A stretch of 64,000 nucleotides of DNA from Zygaena filipendulae (Eukaryota > Arthropoda > Insecta > Lepidoptera > Zygaenidae), in assembly GCA_907165275.2 (NCBI GenBank), contig OU015659.1:9962501-10026500 (forward strand), written 5' to 3'. Made by a program: the position numbers and the translations under genes. Of this stretch, positions 37,801-52,800 are shown one piece after another. A model generated the notes under the pieces. It did no database searches. It had not been told where the DNA came from and was given only the letters and a program-made list of their open reading frames with translations. The number at the start of each line of letters is the position of its first letter. Positions within the stretch are counted from its first letter, which is position 1.

Positions 37801-40800
37801 CTTACCACAACAACATAACGGTGCTGTCAGCGTGCGATTAAAAACTAGCCTGCCTTCGTGATTTTATCCGCGTGTCATTATCTTCTCAATTAGGGGGTTC
37901 AATTTCCAAAAACCCTCTTAAATTTTTAAATAAGAGCCCAAATAACGATTTAAGGTCCATTTATATCTACAGACATTGAGCGTGCCAGACACGTTCCGTT
38001 GCAGACAAAATAATATTCTCCTATACAGTGCGTATTAACGTAGACGCGAACGCGGACAGACACGGGCCAGTATTCGCGGAAAGAATATTTTATCTCGCGA
38101 TTAATTTCTGTCTATGGCCAAATGTCGAGCAGTGTCAATAGAGCATCGGAACCGTGCGTCTTTTGTAAATAAACGTGTATGTAATATGTTGGCTTTTCCC
38201 CACATTTTTGTCTTAGCACTTAGCACGTGTCTGGCACGCTTAATGTCTGTATATAGGTAGATATAAATGGTCCTTTACACGTATGATTCTTCCAACTTCC
38301 AAACTGATGGTGCTCCCATCCTTCACCCCATTTGAGATTAAATTCCCAAAAAATAATTTTAGTAATAACTTGCATTATAAAGGAAGGCGTGTGACAATGT
38401 TTATAGCTTCAGCGGTTTCGGCTGGGCGTTGATGGGTTATGTTGATGGGTGGTTACGTTAGGAAGCTTCTTTATACCATAGATTTTTGGAAACCAACAGA
38501 TAGATAATAATGAATTGGATCAGATCAGATTTCAAATTTATCAATTAAATCATTCAGTATCTAGCCTTAATTGGCACCAGTTGAACACTCACATGCACCA
38601 TTTACGGTGCGACGCTCAATCACAGCTGTGTTGTTGTTTTGTTATGTGCTGGTTGTGTTATGCTAAGTGTTCGCGCCTGCGCCGGCGCCTGTAGTTAGCC
38701 ATTCATACAAATACGGATCAAATAGGTACAATAAACATTTGCTGATACCGATATCGTTTCAGGAAGTGATCCTTTGCAAATTGGTTGACAGAACTGAGAT
38801 GGAGTTTCCATGAAGAAGAATCGATTTGTATAAAGATTTTTTTTTTCATTCAGTCCTCACGTCAAAAAGAAAATTTTAGCAGGCACCGGAAGTGACGCGT
38901 ATAATTTCAACGGACGGAACTGACTCGCATGAAGTTGATAACGAGCCCAGTCACTAACTATTCACGTTGTATAGAAATTGTATCACGTTAGCATCAACAC
39001 CAGAGTTAAACTAATGAGAATATGCTTCCAAACCTTCACAAAAAAGGTGCAGACATTTACTAACATTCATTTACGGGATATACGTAAAATAATGTAGTAC
39101 AACTTCGAAGGATATTATGGTATAACAGAGTAGAACAGGAGGCAGCATTATAGGGAAGCAAAACTAATATGATAAACAAACAAAACTGGAGCAGCTAAAA
39201 TGTTTTGTAGGTACTAGGTAAACTTTGTTACGGATGAATGTACGACTTTGTTACATACATATTGCACATTCCATTGGCGTACCTAGGGTTAATTTTCAGG
39301 GGGGGGCCTGGCCCCTGACATTTTATGGTCGATGCGAAATTCTGTAGGTGGTACTAACGACACAAGCTTCGTTAAAAAATAAATAATAATACTCGGGGGG
39401 TCGCGGGTGCAAAATTTTAAATATTAAGTCTATTTTGAAGAGCCTTCTGAAGTTAGGTATCAGTATTATAGAATTTCGAATCAGTAGCCCAACATCCGGC
39501 TTCCCCCCTATATACGCCTGTGGCATATTCATATACACATTATGCCACACCATTTAGATTTTAGACTACGAGTATAGTATACTAACAGTACAGTCAGCAT
39601 CAGATAAATGCAATCACTTCCAACAGTCGTTGAATCTTAGTGCAATGTTAATAAAGTCCAACGACTGAGAAAAGTTTACATATAATATTTTTGACGATAA
39701 CTATACCCAACATACGCACCGTCGGCATTACGTGTGGGCCGCCACTGAATCACAGCTCTAATCAAATGCTAATCAGATGCTAGCCATTAGTCATAATGAC
39801 AATGAACCTCACTCAATGAACGTAACTACGTTACTTTGCATTTTGCAGTTTGGCAGCCATATTCAAGCTTTTCTTTTTTTGGGGTCAAATACAGCAAGCT
39901 TCGAAAATTTGGTCAGACGTCGAACTTTATTACAATAACATTCAACGACTTTTAAGATAGATTACATAAGTATTCTGATGCTGATTGTACACAAAGCAGC
40001 TGTTTCAAGCAGGTCGCAATATTAAAACAAAAACGTTACCTATTAGAGACAATTACATATACCTATTAAATACTAATATTACAAGAATTGCCATGTTATA
40101 AATATTTACCGTAAACATGATTGGTTTACCTAAGTTTTTAATATTACATACATTGATATACCACTAGTAAATCAATGATTACATAACGTAGAATTTGTGT
40201 CTATGTGAGATAAGCCGGTAAAAATGTATAACTACAGCAACATTGTGTTCCACTACTTCTAGAAGTTCTCAGAAGAAGCGCTATTATTTTTTAATTGAAT
40301 ACGAATCATAAATAATCAAACGTTTTGTGGATGCTGCACTCTGTATAGCGGAATCCTGCGCATCCTTAAAAATGTTTCCAGTGTAGATAAAGCTGTACGG
40401 CATTAGGCGTTAATATGCAAAAATAGCTCGATGTAAAAGGGAGACTACAACAGGTAACTAATATTGTTATCGATATCTAAGCACTCATGGTCGAAACTGA
40501 AAGCGAAAACAAACATATTTTATCAATTGACAAACAATACATACACATACGGCATAGGTAAGTCACAAACTCTATGGAGTTAGACAACATATTGTAAAAT
40601 TTTGCACATTGCGATTTGTACTTAGATTTTAGAAGCAACAAAAGAACCGAGTGCGCATTTTTGATACCGTCGCGTCGCGTGTTCAAAAATACGACTGACC
40701 CTGCTTAACTACACAAAGTGTATTCTTGAACCAATTCCAATAATAACATATCCATATATGTACTTGTATTTACAAAATAATCATGAAAAATAGTAACATA

Positions 40801-43800
40801 CTAGTGGATGATCGATGGTGCTAAAGGATAATCGACTAAAATCTCTCGTTCCACGAAATCAAAAGTGGCTTGACAAGTCAATCAAGGTACCAATAAAAGA
40901 TGAAGTCACCAAACTTGCGTGTAATTCAACGTTTGTCACAACAAGTCAATGCTCGTATGAGGTGTGATATTATCAGTTTATCAGCAATGTTATCTTTACC
41001 TGTGATAGCGCCCGCCGTATCCAACGGTGAATAAGATCGTCTTGGAATATTTTATAAACTGACTAAAAATAAACAAATTTGATTGAGTTTAATAATATGG
41101 CGTTACATTGCTTTGTTGGAAAAGTTGTATTTCATTTTGGTAAAAAAGTAGGAGTAATGCGCATGTTTTAAATCTCAACCCTTACTTATATTGGCAAAAA
41201 ATAGTTTTTCTTTAAGCAATAGTTAGATTCGATAATTACCAAAAAAGCTATTTAATTATTCCTTGAAATCATTTATAAAGAAGGTGTATACATATGCCTA
41301 CGTATCATGATTCATGAAGCTTTAAAGTAAATATTCCAATGTTGCCTAATTTTGCCTAGATGCTAGTTGTTTCTATACAAAGATGATTATTATAGTAAGT
41401 ACCTACATGTCGTTTCCATGGTATATCAGATAAATCCAAGTTTTACGACGTGACCTAGTGGCCATAAAGTATGTACGAATTCAAATGAGCATTCGTTACG
41501 TTTAGACTATGTTTTTCCCTTTACTCATAACGTTCCATGTAAACGGTCTAACAAAGTGCAAGCGTCATACAAAGAGTATAGATTAAACTTAAAAGCAATC
41601 GCAAATATCACGGTGAAGCTTATAGGCGCTTGCAGTTACAATGTGGCAACACATTTGAGAGAAATGTATCTTATTCTACGGCAATAGAGTTGTAATTTAC
41701 TTACATAAATTTCTAGTACACCTACCCACAGAACGTGACTCATCGTCCATTGGAGCGACTGTGATCTATTGACATTAGTAAATGCACGCGTGCTGTCCTT
41801 TTGGTATCCATTAACAAATTGTTCTACTAAGTTACAAAAAGTTAAAATCATTTTTTTTTGCGTAAGATAGGATGATTCCGGTCTATTTTACTCAAGGATA
41901 CTGCACCTGCCAAGTTCCAACCCAGTGGTAGAATTTTTAGAATTTTCAGAGTTTCAAGTTTCATAGATTACAATATTAGTAGGTATAGAAATAAAATCTA
42001 GAAGAGCCAAAAACATATCCTTATATAAATACAATTTTTGTACAGAAACAATCGATTGAGGTCAAAATTTGCATTTGCCACATGACATAATAGTAACGGT
42101 TGCCTCAAAAGGAAGGGTAAGGAACCAATTCAGAGCAGAATCACTTTGCGGAGGTGGCGATACCTTTGCCCAAAGACATTATAAGAGAATAGATAGACGA
42201 ACAATACAAACATTTACTACACAATCCAAGTTAACCAATTTTTGCGGGGGGAATGATCAAAATAAAAACCAATCACATCGTTGCGACGCAATCATCAAAA
42301 ACCAGTCACCACAATTTCAAATTCAAATAGCCAATCACATCGCTTTCCGTAAAGTGGTATCTAATATTTCTGCTAGTCAACGGCATTTTAGTAGCATGAG
42401 ATCATTTGACTGCTGCGTGGTTCAAGGGGAAAGAGCGTATTGTCAATCATTGTCATTCAATATCTTTGCCTACGCGACATGATTATGAAAGAGTTTTATC
42501 CGAGGCGACTTGACTCCACAGAACTCTTCTCTATTAACACAGACACAAATATTAAAAAAAGACATTCATTCTCACGAACGTTACGTCGACATAATGAACC
42601 GTTGATTGAACTAAATTACGTATGTTTAATTATAAAGCGATGACATCTTGTTAAATATCACCCAACCAATAAAGATGTCTCATAACGATGTTAATGATTG
42701 TGTTAATGATGTTTAAATAAAGTCAAATGCATCGATTATTATGTCTATATTTCGGCATGATCAAATTTGAATCTATTTAGTTAGATCAAGATTACATCCA
42801 CAGCTTGATGAAATTTTAAAGCTCATTCGAAAATGCTCTACTTTATATAACGCACTATGTATAACGCAATGAAATTTATCGATACTTTTGTGGTAATTAT
42901 GTTTCGAATCGAAATTAAAGACCTCAATTCAAAATATAACAAAATACGAAGAGACAAATTAAGTAGCGTAGATGTAAACGTCGATTTTTCACTTTATCAT
43001 GAAAGTGAAAAATCTATTCCAGCGATTACCTATTGAATTATGCAATGCGCAGGAAATGGAGCGTAATGACTATAGTGTTCTCGTTACCACTGAGCGTAAC
43101 GCCAGTCTTATAGCAACGCGTAGGTGTAGGTGGGGTAACGTAGTGGTACATGATAATATTATTATCTCCGTGTCTTTTTTTCAATGTATGCATGAACTGC
43201 TGGCTGGACATTTTGAATGAAAGAATGAAACCAATTTCAACAATTTCATTTTTTTTTAACAAAGTTCGAATCTAGTATTGCCATGTTCAAAGATAAAGAA
43301 CGGTACAGTTGGTTAGTTATCTTTACCGATAACATATCCACTACCTGCTTCGTCCGAATCAACCTTCGTTTCGAGGTTCCCAGTACTTCCATGTAATTTG
43401 TGGTTGGTTGGTGCGTCAACAACACAATTCATGTTTAGACATTTAAAAACTAATAATGAACACTTTCGATATGTAATTGTTACGAGAATTTTTACTTGGT
43501 AATTATTTAACAACTAGCGGGTTGTCCCCCGTGGTTTCACCTGGTAGATTCCTAAGTGAAAGAATTTTCAAAATTGGTTCAGTAAATCCAGAGATTACCC
43601 CCTATAACGGCAACGTCACAAACTCACAAACTTTATCTTTTTATACTATCGTCGTCTGTCAGTGGGTCGAGACCCTTTTTCTCAGGAACACGTGGAGGTT
43701 TCAGATAGAAACATGGAATAAATTAATATCAAATAGTCTGTAATCGCTCGGAATTGTGAAACTGTAGAAATAAACATCTAAGTCTACCCAATCAAAAAAT

Positions 43801-46800
43801 ATCGCAGCATATTTTGACACTCGCAAGGGAATTAAATCTTATAGGGTACTTTCCGTTGGCCTAGAATCATGAAATTTAGCGAGAAGCAATGTCATATAGC
43901 ACAAGTAAAGGGAAAATCGGTACGGTGGAAATATTTTAAAATAGCGGCAGCAAGATAGCGAGGGTTATAAGATAATCAATAGAATCCAATTCGATATTTC
44001 TTTGGATTGAACACACACCACGTAAAAAATACTGAACAGATTTGGAACAAATGCGAATCGACAATTTTACATTATATAAAGATACTGGACTGACCACATG
44101 AAAACCAGTCATTGCCAGCCAAGACTGGCTAATGCCTAATACTAGCTACAGGGCTTCTAAACCTGTTGATAAGCAAGTTCAAAATGAGTACTAGTACTCT
44201 ATGGCTTCTTTCGTATGCACGGTTCAAAAGCATAACACGCTTGCAGACCATTGCGCGCTCATACTTAAATGAAACCATTACTCGAATCAGGTTTCCAATG
44301 ATGACCTTAGTAGAGGTGACTGGCCGATCACAAAGGATGTATAAAAAGCATTAACTTTTACTCGTATCAATTCATCTAATATAATTAATCACAGATAAAG
44401 AAAAAAAAAACGCGTCACGTAGAAAGCACCGTCAGGCGTCAAGTTAGAAAGTTATTTGAATATTCTTTTTGTTGGAATGATTAGGCAGACCTGTGGAGCT
44501 TTCAAAAGTCATAAACTTTTTTTAACCGATTTTTAGTAGGTAGGTACGATCGGTAACGGAAGTGGAGCAACAAAAGATAATACGACATACGAAAACTTAT
44601 TAGAAAACAATTTTTACTTGATAATAATCATGAGGGAAAGTTACCTTCACATGGCTTTCATAATATCTCCTAGACCTTCTAATATACTTAGAGAACCAGA
44701 AATTTTTTACAGAAATTTTGCTGTTTGACAACTTTTAACATACCTACTCTCTTCCGGCCCTTCGTGATGAAACTGTTATCCGTTGCATTAGAGGGATGGT
44801 CATCTGGGGGCACGGCAGTGCCCCCGCCAAGTCGAGCAACAAAAGCGGCACGGCCGTACTATCCTTTTCTCGAAGCAATTCAGGCCATTTTCGACCCCCT
44901 ATAACTTCGTTGTGGATAAAACTAGAAGCCTGAATTTTTAGTAAACAAGCAGGTATTGTATAAAGACGGTATAATTTAAATTTCATTCGATTTGAACCAG
45001 TAGTTTAGGAATTATAACTAGTCAAAGTTTCTTAATTTTGTAGGTCACTCACTCACTCACTCACTCACTGACCGATCATCAAAATTCTAAGGCACTTCTA
45101 GCAGACATAGAAGTTTGAAATTTAGAATACAATTAGTGTTTATTGTATAAATCAAGGAAAAATTAAAATATTTAGCAATTTCGGTCCAGTTTTCTAGATA
45201 CACTAAGTGCATAAATAACTTTGTAATCCCATATAAATGTATGGAATTACAAAGTTATACATGCAGTTATATGTACCAACTGCACAAATAACTTTGTAAT
45301 CCCATATAAATATATGAGACTAGCTGTTACCCGCGGTTTCACCCGCGTTAATTTCGGAGATCCCGCGGGAATTCAGAGATGCAAAGTAGTTAGTACCCTA
45401 TATCCCTAGGTTTTCTTTACCCCTGACAACGTGCATGCAAAATTTCATGAGATTTCACCAGCGTTAATTTCGGAGATCCTTCGGGAATTCCGAGATAAAA
45501 TTACCCTAATCTGAATGCTCCAACGATTTTCATGAAATTTTGTATACAGGGGATTTCGGGGGCCATAAATCGATCTAGCTAGGATTCATTTCTGGAATTC
45601 CCGCGCGAACTCTGATATCAACGCGGGTGAATTAATTATTGCATACTACACGTTGTCAAGGGTACAGGAAAGGTCATAGGGTAGTACTTTTATCTCAGAA
45701 TACCCGCGGGATCTCCGAAATTAACGTGGGTTAAACCGCGGGGAACAGCTATTTAAGCCGTTGCCCAGATATTAATAAATAATAATAATAAGTGTAGCTA
45801 TAGTTACCTACCTAGATATAAAGTGTAGATACATAGTTATCTAGACATAATTATGTTCAAAGGTACAATGGTCAACGGAATGAAAAAGCAAGAATGGGGC
45901 ATGTGTTTATATATATTATAAAGTTGTACCAAAATCTTTCAAGTTATTAAAGTAGACTAAATTGCTCAAAGGAGGAAGACCATTTACAAAAAGAAATGAG
46001 ATCCCATCAAAAACAAACTTGTAAAAAAGTCCAAGTCTCGCAACTCACTTCTTCTACAGTAAAAAGTTGTGAGATCAATGTAATACCAAGTCGGTTAATT
46101 TATTCAGTGCCTACTTAAGGGTCCTTCTGTCTAAAGTTATCATGTTATAAGCTAATCTAATAACATTTTATAGTGACCATATCAAATTTAAAAACCTTTT
46201 ATGTTTTAAATAGATTGATTGGCTTGGCGATCACGTGAAAACACAATGTATCTCACAAGTAATACATATTATAATTAAATTAGATTGTTTAGAACCATAA
46301 TTATGTATTACATGTGAGATATATTGTGTTTTCACGTGATCGCCAAGCCAATCAATCTATTTAAAACATAAAAGGTTTTTAAATTTGATATGGTCACTAT
46401 AAAATGTTATTAGATTAGCTTATAACATGATAACTTTAGACAGAAGGACCCTTAAGTAGGCACTGAATAAATTAACCGACTTGGTATTACATTGATCTCA
46501 CAACTTTTTACTGTAGAAGAAGTGAGTTGCGAGACTTGGACTTTTTTACAAGTTTGTTTTTGATGGGATTAATCATTTTCTTTGTTCACTGAACACAAGT
46601 GGTGTTCATATAAATATTTATATCGCTAAACGGTCATAGAAATGGTATGTAAAAGATATTATATTTATATTTTGATTGTAAATCACTTAACTGCGACTAT
46701 GTAAGCACCTTTTTTACCTAAGCACAAATTTGGATGCTTATTCAATGAACATATTGAACTCTCGATGCATAGAGCTATCGAAGAAATTCCGTTTCAGCGG

Positions 46801-49800
46801 GTGTAACCGCGGAGAAAATTTATAGTTATAGCAAATCTATTTATATCTTATCTATCTAATCTAATCTTAATATATATAAATCACGTGTCACGTTGTTAGT
46901 CCGCGATGGACTCCTAAACTACTGAACGGATTTTGATAAAATTTTGTAACCATTCATAATATGGTCCAACTTAAAAGATAGGATAGTTTTTATCCCGGAA
47001 TTCCCTCGGGAACTCCGGAATTAATACGGGAAACATCTAATCACCGTAAACTACTGTCAGGGGTACAAAGAAGGACACAGGAACTCCGAAATTAGCGCGG
47101 ATGAAATCGCGGGGGACAGCTAGTCTTAATTTAATATATATAAATCACGTGTCACTTTGTTTGTCCGCGATGGACTCCGAAACTACTGAACGGATTTTGA
47201 TAAAATTTTGTAACCATTCAGAAATGGTCCAACTTAAAAGATAGGATAATTTTTATCCCGGAATTCCCGCGGGAACTCCAGAACTCAGGGGTACAAAGAA
47301 GTAGAGTACTTAGAGGACGTAGAGTACTTTTTCCCGGAATTCCCGCGGGAACTCTGAAATTACCGCGGATGACATCGCGGGGGACAGCTAGTCTAATATA
47401 TATAAATCACGTGTCACGTTGTTTGTCCGCGATGGACTCCGAAACTACTGAACGGATTATGATAAAATTTTGCAACCATTTATAATATGGTCCAACTTAA
47501 AAGATAGGATAGTTTTTATCCCGGAATTCCCTCGGGAACTGAAGGACATAGTGTACTTTTTCCCACAACCTCCGCGGGAACTCCGAAATTACCGCGGATG
47601 AAATCGCGGGAGACAGCTATAGTATGATATAAATATGAATCCCTTTTTTCCCATGATCACGGCATCAACGCCATCACGCGTGAACAGCTGGACCAACTTC
47701 ACTAATTATTTTTCATTCTGTTGTTGTTAGGAAAAAGAGAATATGAAAGATGTTTGGAGTTCCTGTGGGAATTCCGAAACTCACGCGGATGAACCTCCGA
47801 AAAGGTTGGACAGATTTTGATGGGACTTTCACTCCTAATTAAATATAAAGAAGAAGTAAATTAGGCTACTTTGGATTTCTGCGGGAATTCAGAAACTCAC
47901 GCGGGTGAAACCGCGGGGCAAAGCTAGTAAATAAATAAATGAAGCATGATCAAATAGCTATGGCTACACTAGACTGTAGGTGTCAATGAACTTGAAACTA
48001 AGGTTTATCATGTAGATTAACGAGTCGCGTGCGGAAACGGAGCTGAATGCAAATAGAGTAAATGCTGCGTTGTAACATTTATCATTAATAGGCACTCATT
48101 CAATCCACTAAAAGCTTCCGGCCAATGATTGGGTGAAAAATCAAATATTAAAAAATAGCTAAGTGCGATCAGTGTCATGCAAAAGAAAACTGAAATTGAT
48201 ATCTAATAAACTCTTTCAAAAAATAACAATTTTAGGGGTTGGCATTAGTGTAATCGTGTAATCGCGTATAAACCGTAGGGATTTCTGGGAATATAATCTT
48301 AACTCAGTTAAATTACAGAAAAAAAAAATTAAAATAGCAAACGTTTTGATAATTAGGTCCCTGATTAAAACTTGTCCAATTATAAAGACCTCTATAAGAT
48401 CTTTTAAAATTTTTGCAAACATATACATATGTATAGGAAATTATACCAGACAAAGTTGCGAGGGATTTGTGTCAATGACCGGATGTTTCAAATAGGCAAA
48501 ATGCAGTCTAATTCTATAGTTCAGCAGAAGGTAACAACACCTATCATGAATTGGATCATGGATGTAAAAATGTTCTCATTTGTCTATCTAAATTGGTGTA
48601 GTCTGGAGCAAGTAGGAAACCGTGGGAGGCATTCCATATAGTCTATGACGACCGACGAGAACGCCTAATAGAGGTTAAGATGTGTGCCCCCGCCTAACGA
48701 GCTACAAACTCTGTTTGACGCAACTATGTCATGCGGTATAGTTGAAGTGGTGAGGAAAATTGAGACTGAATTGATTTGACAAGAAAAGTGCGTGTAAGAT
48801 CTTAATTGCGTCATATTACATTGTTATAGGTGTGGGCAGATATCCCAAAACATGGATCGACTATGACGCCATTATTAAAGAAGAAGAAGAAGACTATTCG
48901 GCGAAGATTTGTCAGCAGTGAACGTCCGTCGCCTGATATAACGATCATAATAAAGATATTATTTTAATATTATTATTTTTTATGTCATAGGGGGAAATTG
49001 GGCAAGTGGTACACCTGATGGTAAGTGATTACCTCCACCCATAAACATCTGCAACGCCAGAAGGCATGCAGGTGCGTTGCCGAGCTGGAATGGGGATGGG
49101 AACTGGCTTTCAAGTGGGGCCGCTGGAACACACCATTTGGTGCTTGGCGATAGATTTACAACTTAAAGGTACGGTAAGGTAGCCAGCCGGGCACAAGAAA
49201 GTGCCCTACCACCATGCTAGAGTTTCCTCACGATGTTTTCCTTCACCGACAGCTCAAGCTCATTGTTAGGGTTTGATCTTACACTTTGCGGTGTTTGATC
49301 CGAACGCACCAACCACTGAGTTATCATCGCTGCTAAAAAATAAAAATAATATACGAAAGACTGGATAAAATTGTTTCATCATTGCATATTGTAGCAAATA
49401 TTGTCTCAGGCTGAGGTCTCAGGTTCGCAATTCCGTACTCCTTGCTTGTAAACACGGCAAATAAGAACTGACCGTAGATTCTGCTTAAAACTTTTATTTA
49501 GTTATTTATTATGTTGAAGATTCTTTAAACACAACTTTGCAAGGATATTTTGTACTGGTAAACGAAATTTCATAACTCTCTTCAGCCCAAGCTCCAATTT
49601 TTCTCCCTCATCCGCCAAAATCCACTTCTCTCCTCCTTAAATCAAATCTGACGTCCCATAACAAAATAATAATAAAAAAGGTTGATATTGTAGCAGAATG
49701 CTACAATATATAATATATCTAAAACAGACGCCGTCGACCAGCCCTAAATGTTACGCAACAAAACCGAACGTACGATTATTTTATATCTTTCGACGATGAA

Positions 49801-52800
49801 GAATGTAATCAAACATGTTGCTCCTGTCTGGCTATCGTCAAAACCACAGAATAGAAAATAACAGATAGAAGGGACATCAACTTATAGTTTAGTCTGAAAA
49901 CGTGTCACCGGGTGATTTACGCTCACAAAACTATTCATCACGCACTAAATCATTCATTAATGTAAAGAAATGTGTTAAACGCTTTATGGTTACGTTTACT
50001 TACTTAGTCACCGTTTTCAAAATTAACAGTTTTAGGAATATTGAGGTAAATGTACTTGGGATAGCAGCAAAAGAAGTTTGCTCTAACTTCCTTTGCAACG
50101 GTACCGCGCCTGCTTCGTCTACATGTCCTCTCTAGTTAATTCATTTGCTCTGTGGTCAAAAGTATGCGTGGAGAGCTCGCACCGCACACCTATCGGATGT
50201 ACCTACCTATTCTTGCGCTATTTCCATTTCAATATACCTACTTGTATTATAAACTAAACTTATGAAATGATAATTGTTTTCAACAGTCCAAATGGATCGA
50301 GTCATTCACATCATTAGTATACGCGTCTTGTTTGTTGCCACTCAATGAACGAAGCCCAATTTATGACTCATAAATAAACCGTAATGGATCAATTAGATAG
50401 GGAATGTGTACAATAGTTATTTAAGGAATCCTGTTATGTAATGTAAATTTTTATTGAACACGAAATTTGGGCCTACGTAAGCACGTTCGTGGATAATATA
50501 ACATTTTGAGCGGGCGTACACGGACTGCTCGAGCAGTTAACGGCTGACCGACGTACACGGACCGCTCGAGCGGTCGGCGTTGACTGCTTGAGCAGTCGGT
50601 TTTTGACTGCTCGAGCTGTCTCTACCAACCGCTCGAGCAGTTGAATTTCTACCGCAGTCTAGTCATGGATTCTGACGAGGAAGCACTGCTTTTGCTGCTT
50701 CTGCTCAAGCGGAGACGACGGCGGCGACGTCAAAAGAGAAAATTTTGGGTTCATCCAATTTTGGAATTAAGAGAACAACATGGACAACATGCCCATGCAT
50801 TGTTCTTCTTTATTTTGTCGCTGTGCTCCTTAAGCTTATAGTTCCAAATAATTTCATGTGTTTTAATTGCACTTATAAGCGCATCACTATCGCACACACC
50901 CTCCATTTTCAAAGATCAGTCGACAAATGAGGCGAGACAGAGAGACACTAGACGCCGCGAGGCCAGAAGAGAAGGGAGGGGGAGGTCGTAGAGCTGTCGA
51001 CTGCTCTAGAGCCGCCGACGGCTCAAGCAGTCAGTGTATGGCTCGCGACTGCTCGCGAGCGGTCGACAGCACGATGGAATTTCATCATGTAGTTGACGGC
51101 TTGAAGCGGTCGCGACTGCTCGAGCAGTCGTGTGTACGGCAGCGAATGAATGGCTATAGTTCACCGCGCGGTCGCGGCTTCAAGCAGTCGGTCATAACTG
51201 CTTGAAGCAGTCCGTGTACGGCTGGCCTTTATATTACAAAGAAAACTATCAACTCGGTTTCGCCGGCAACTACAGTACGTGGAATGTGGTCGTGGCGGTT
51301 CTACATAATTGATAGAGATTAGAATAGCCGCTACTTATAGCTATATTTATAGCATAGTGCAGTTTTGTATCGCCTTCAGTGGCCTCGCCACGATTGATTA
51401 GTTTTTTGTTGAAACAGTTACTGAGTTTCTTTAGCTATCCTTTTGGTCGAAGAAGTGGTCACGCTAAGACAAAATGGCACCGTTCCATGGAGCGTCGAGC
51501 CAAAATCCTGACGTGTGATCGGAGTGAACTGGAGAATGAAGAATACAACCGAGAAAGAAATGCGATGGACTCATGAAGTCGTCCCAAAGTCCAAACAGGG
51601 TTTTTTGACAAAGTGCAGAGTATACAACAGACTGACACTGAGATTGATAATGATACGACTGACGCGCAAAGTTACTTCTCATTGACAAAATTTTAACAGT
51701 AATCGTTTCATCGACTTTGTACTCCTGAATTAAAATGACATTTTGACACATCTATTGTATGATAGTAAGTATAAGAAGCTGTAGTTTAGCTGTAGTAAAT
51801 ACGTTATTTAAAACCTTTAAAAACATTACTCATTAGTGACACTTGTAGTTCCCGCGATGCGAAGTACAACAGTCAACAGATAATCCGCAGGTTGGTTGGT
51901 ACTATCAAATCCAAAGTCGTTTATCGGTGGAGTATCTATAGATAATGTTTTACGGTCACAGGCGAGGTAAGGCGAGGCATTTTTATTGCACTTCGTCTCA
52001 AAAGGTATTGAACGAATAGCACAAATAAAACGTTTAATGAAACCAATAACTATCTATTTGAAAAGGGTGCCTTATTTGGATCTTACTTTTTGGTCACCGC
52101 CTAAAAATTCCCTACAAGTCCTACAACACATAACTTAATTACTATATAATAATTCATTACCAAGGTTAAATAAAACTGCGAATGTACCTAAGTACTTGTT
52201 TGTTTTTACGATATTAAAAATGATAACAGATATAATTTACTACTTTTAGTGCATATTTAACAGATTTGTAAGCCTAAAAATGTATCGATCCAGTGTTACC
52301 TTTATCAGTCTCTATCTGATACCGGTTGATAACAAATGTTTATTTTCAATACGCTGTTTTTATAAAAACCGGCCAAGTGCGATTCGAACTCGCGCACGAA
52401 GGTTTCCGTACCATTATCTATATAAACAGCAAAAACATCATATCTGTTGTATGGGAGCCCCCCTTAAATATTTGTTTTATTTTATTTTCATTATTTATTT
52501 TTAACTAAATATTCTGTGTGTTCTAAATATTCAATATTTCAAGCGTCTAAATTAAATTAAAATTAAAAATCTTTATTTCTTTAAAAAGTTACAGTTAAAT
52601 TACCTAAGTTTGGAGTCTCCCTTTAAGCAGCAATTGCTTGTGTTGGGAGGCTCCGCTCCTCTATATCCGATAGTGAAATAAAAAATAATTTAATTACAAA
52701 TACATACAGGTTTTTATACCTATACATAGGTTCGCACATACATGTTACCTTGCGTGTGTGCGTCAATATGTATTTTTGAGTGAGTGAGTTTCTGTGTTGT

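Noticed and set aside
42069..42482. 137-codon plus-strand frame in intron 2
   Set aside because: No recognisable domain, ordinary base composition and no splice or promoter context.
44744..44986. 80-codon minus-strand frame with [16 protein letters not shown]
   Set aside because: Lies in a GC-rich dispersed repeat segment. No sign of a functional gene.
46001..46569. piggyBac assignment for the large hairpin because TTAA follows its right end
   Set aside because: The left flank is GAGA, not TTAA, so the diagnostic duplication is missing.
52370..52400. B-box-like GTGCGATTCGAACTCGCGCA
   Set aside because: Part of a widespread lepidopteran repeat. No A box or cloverleaf around it.
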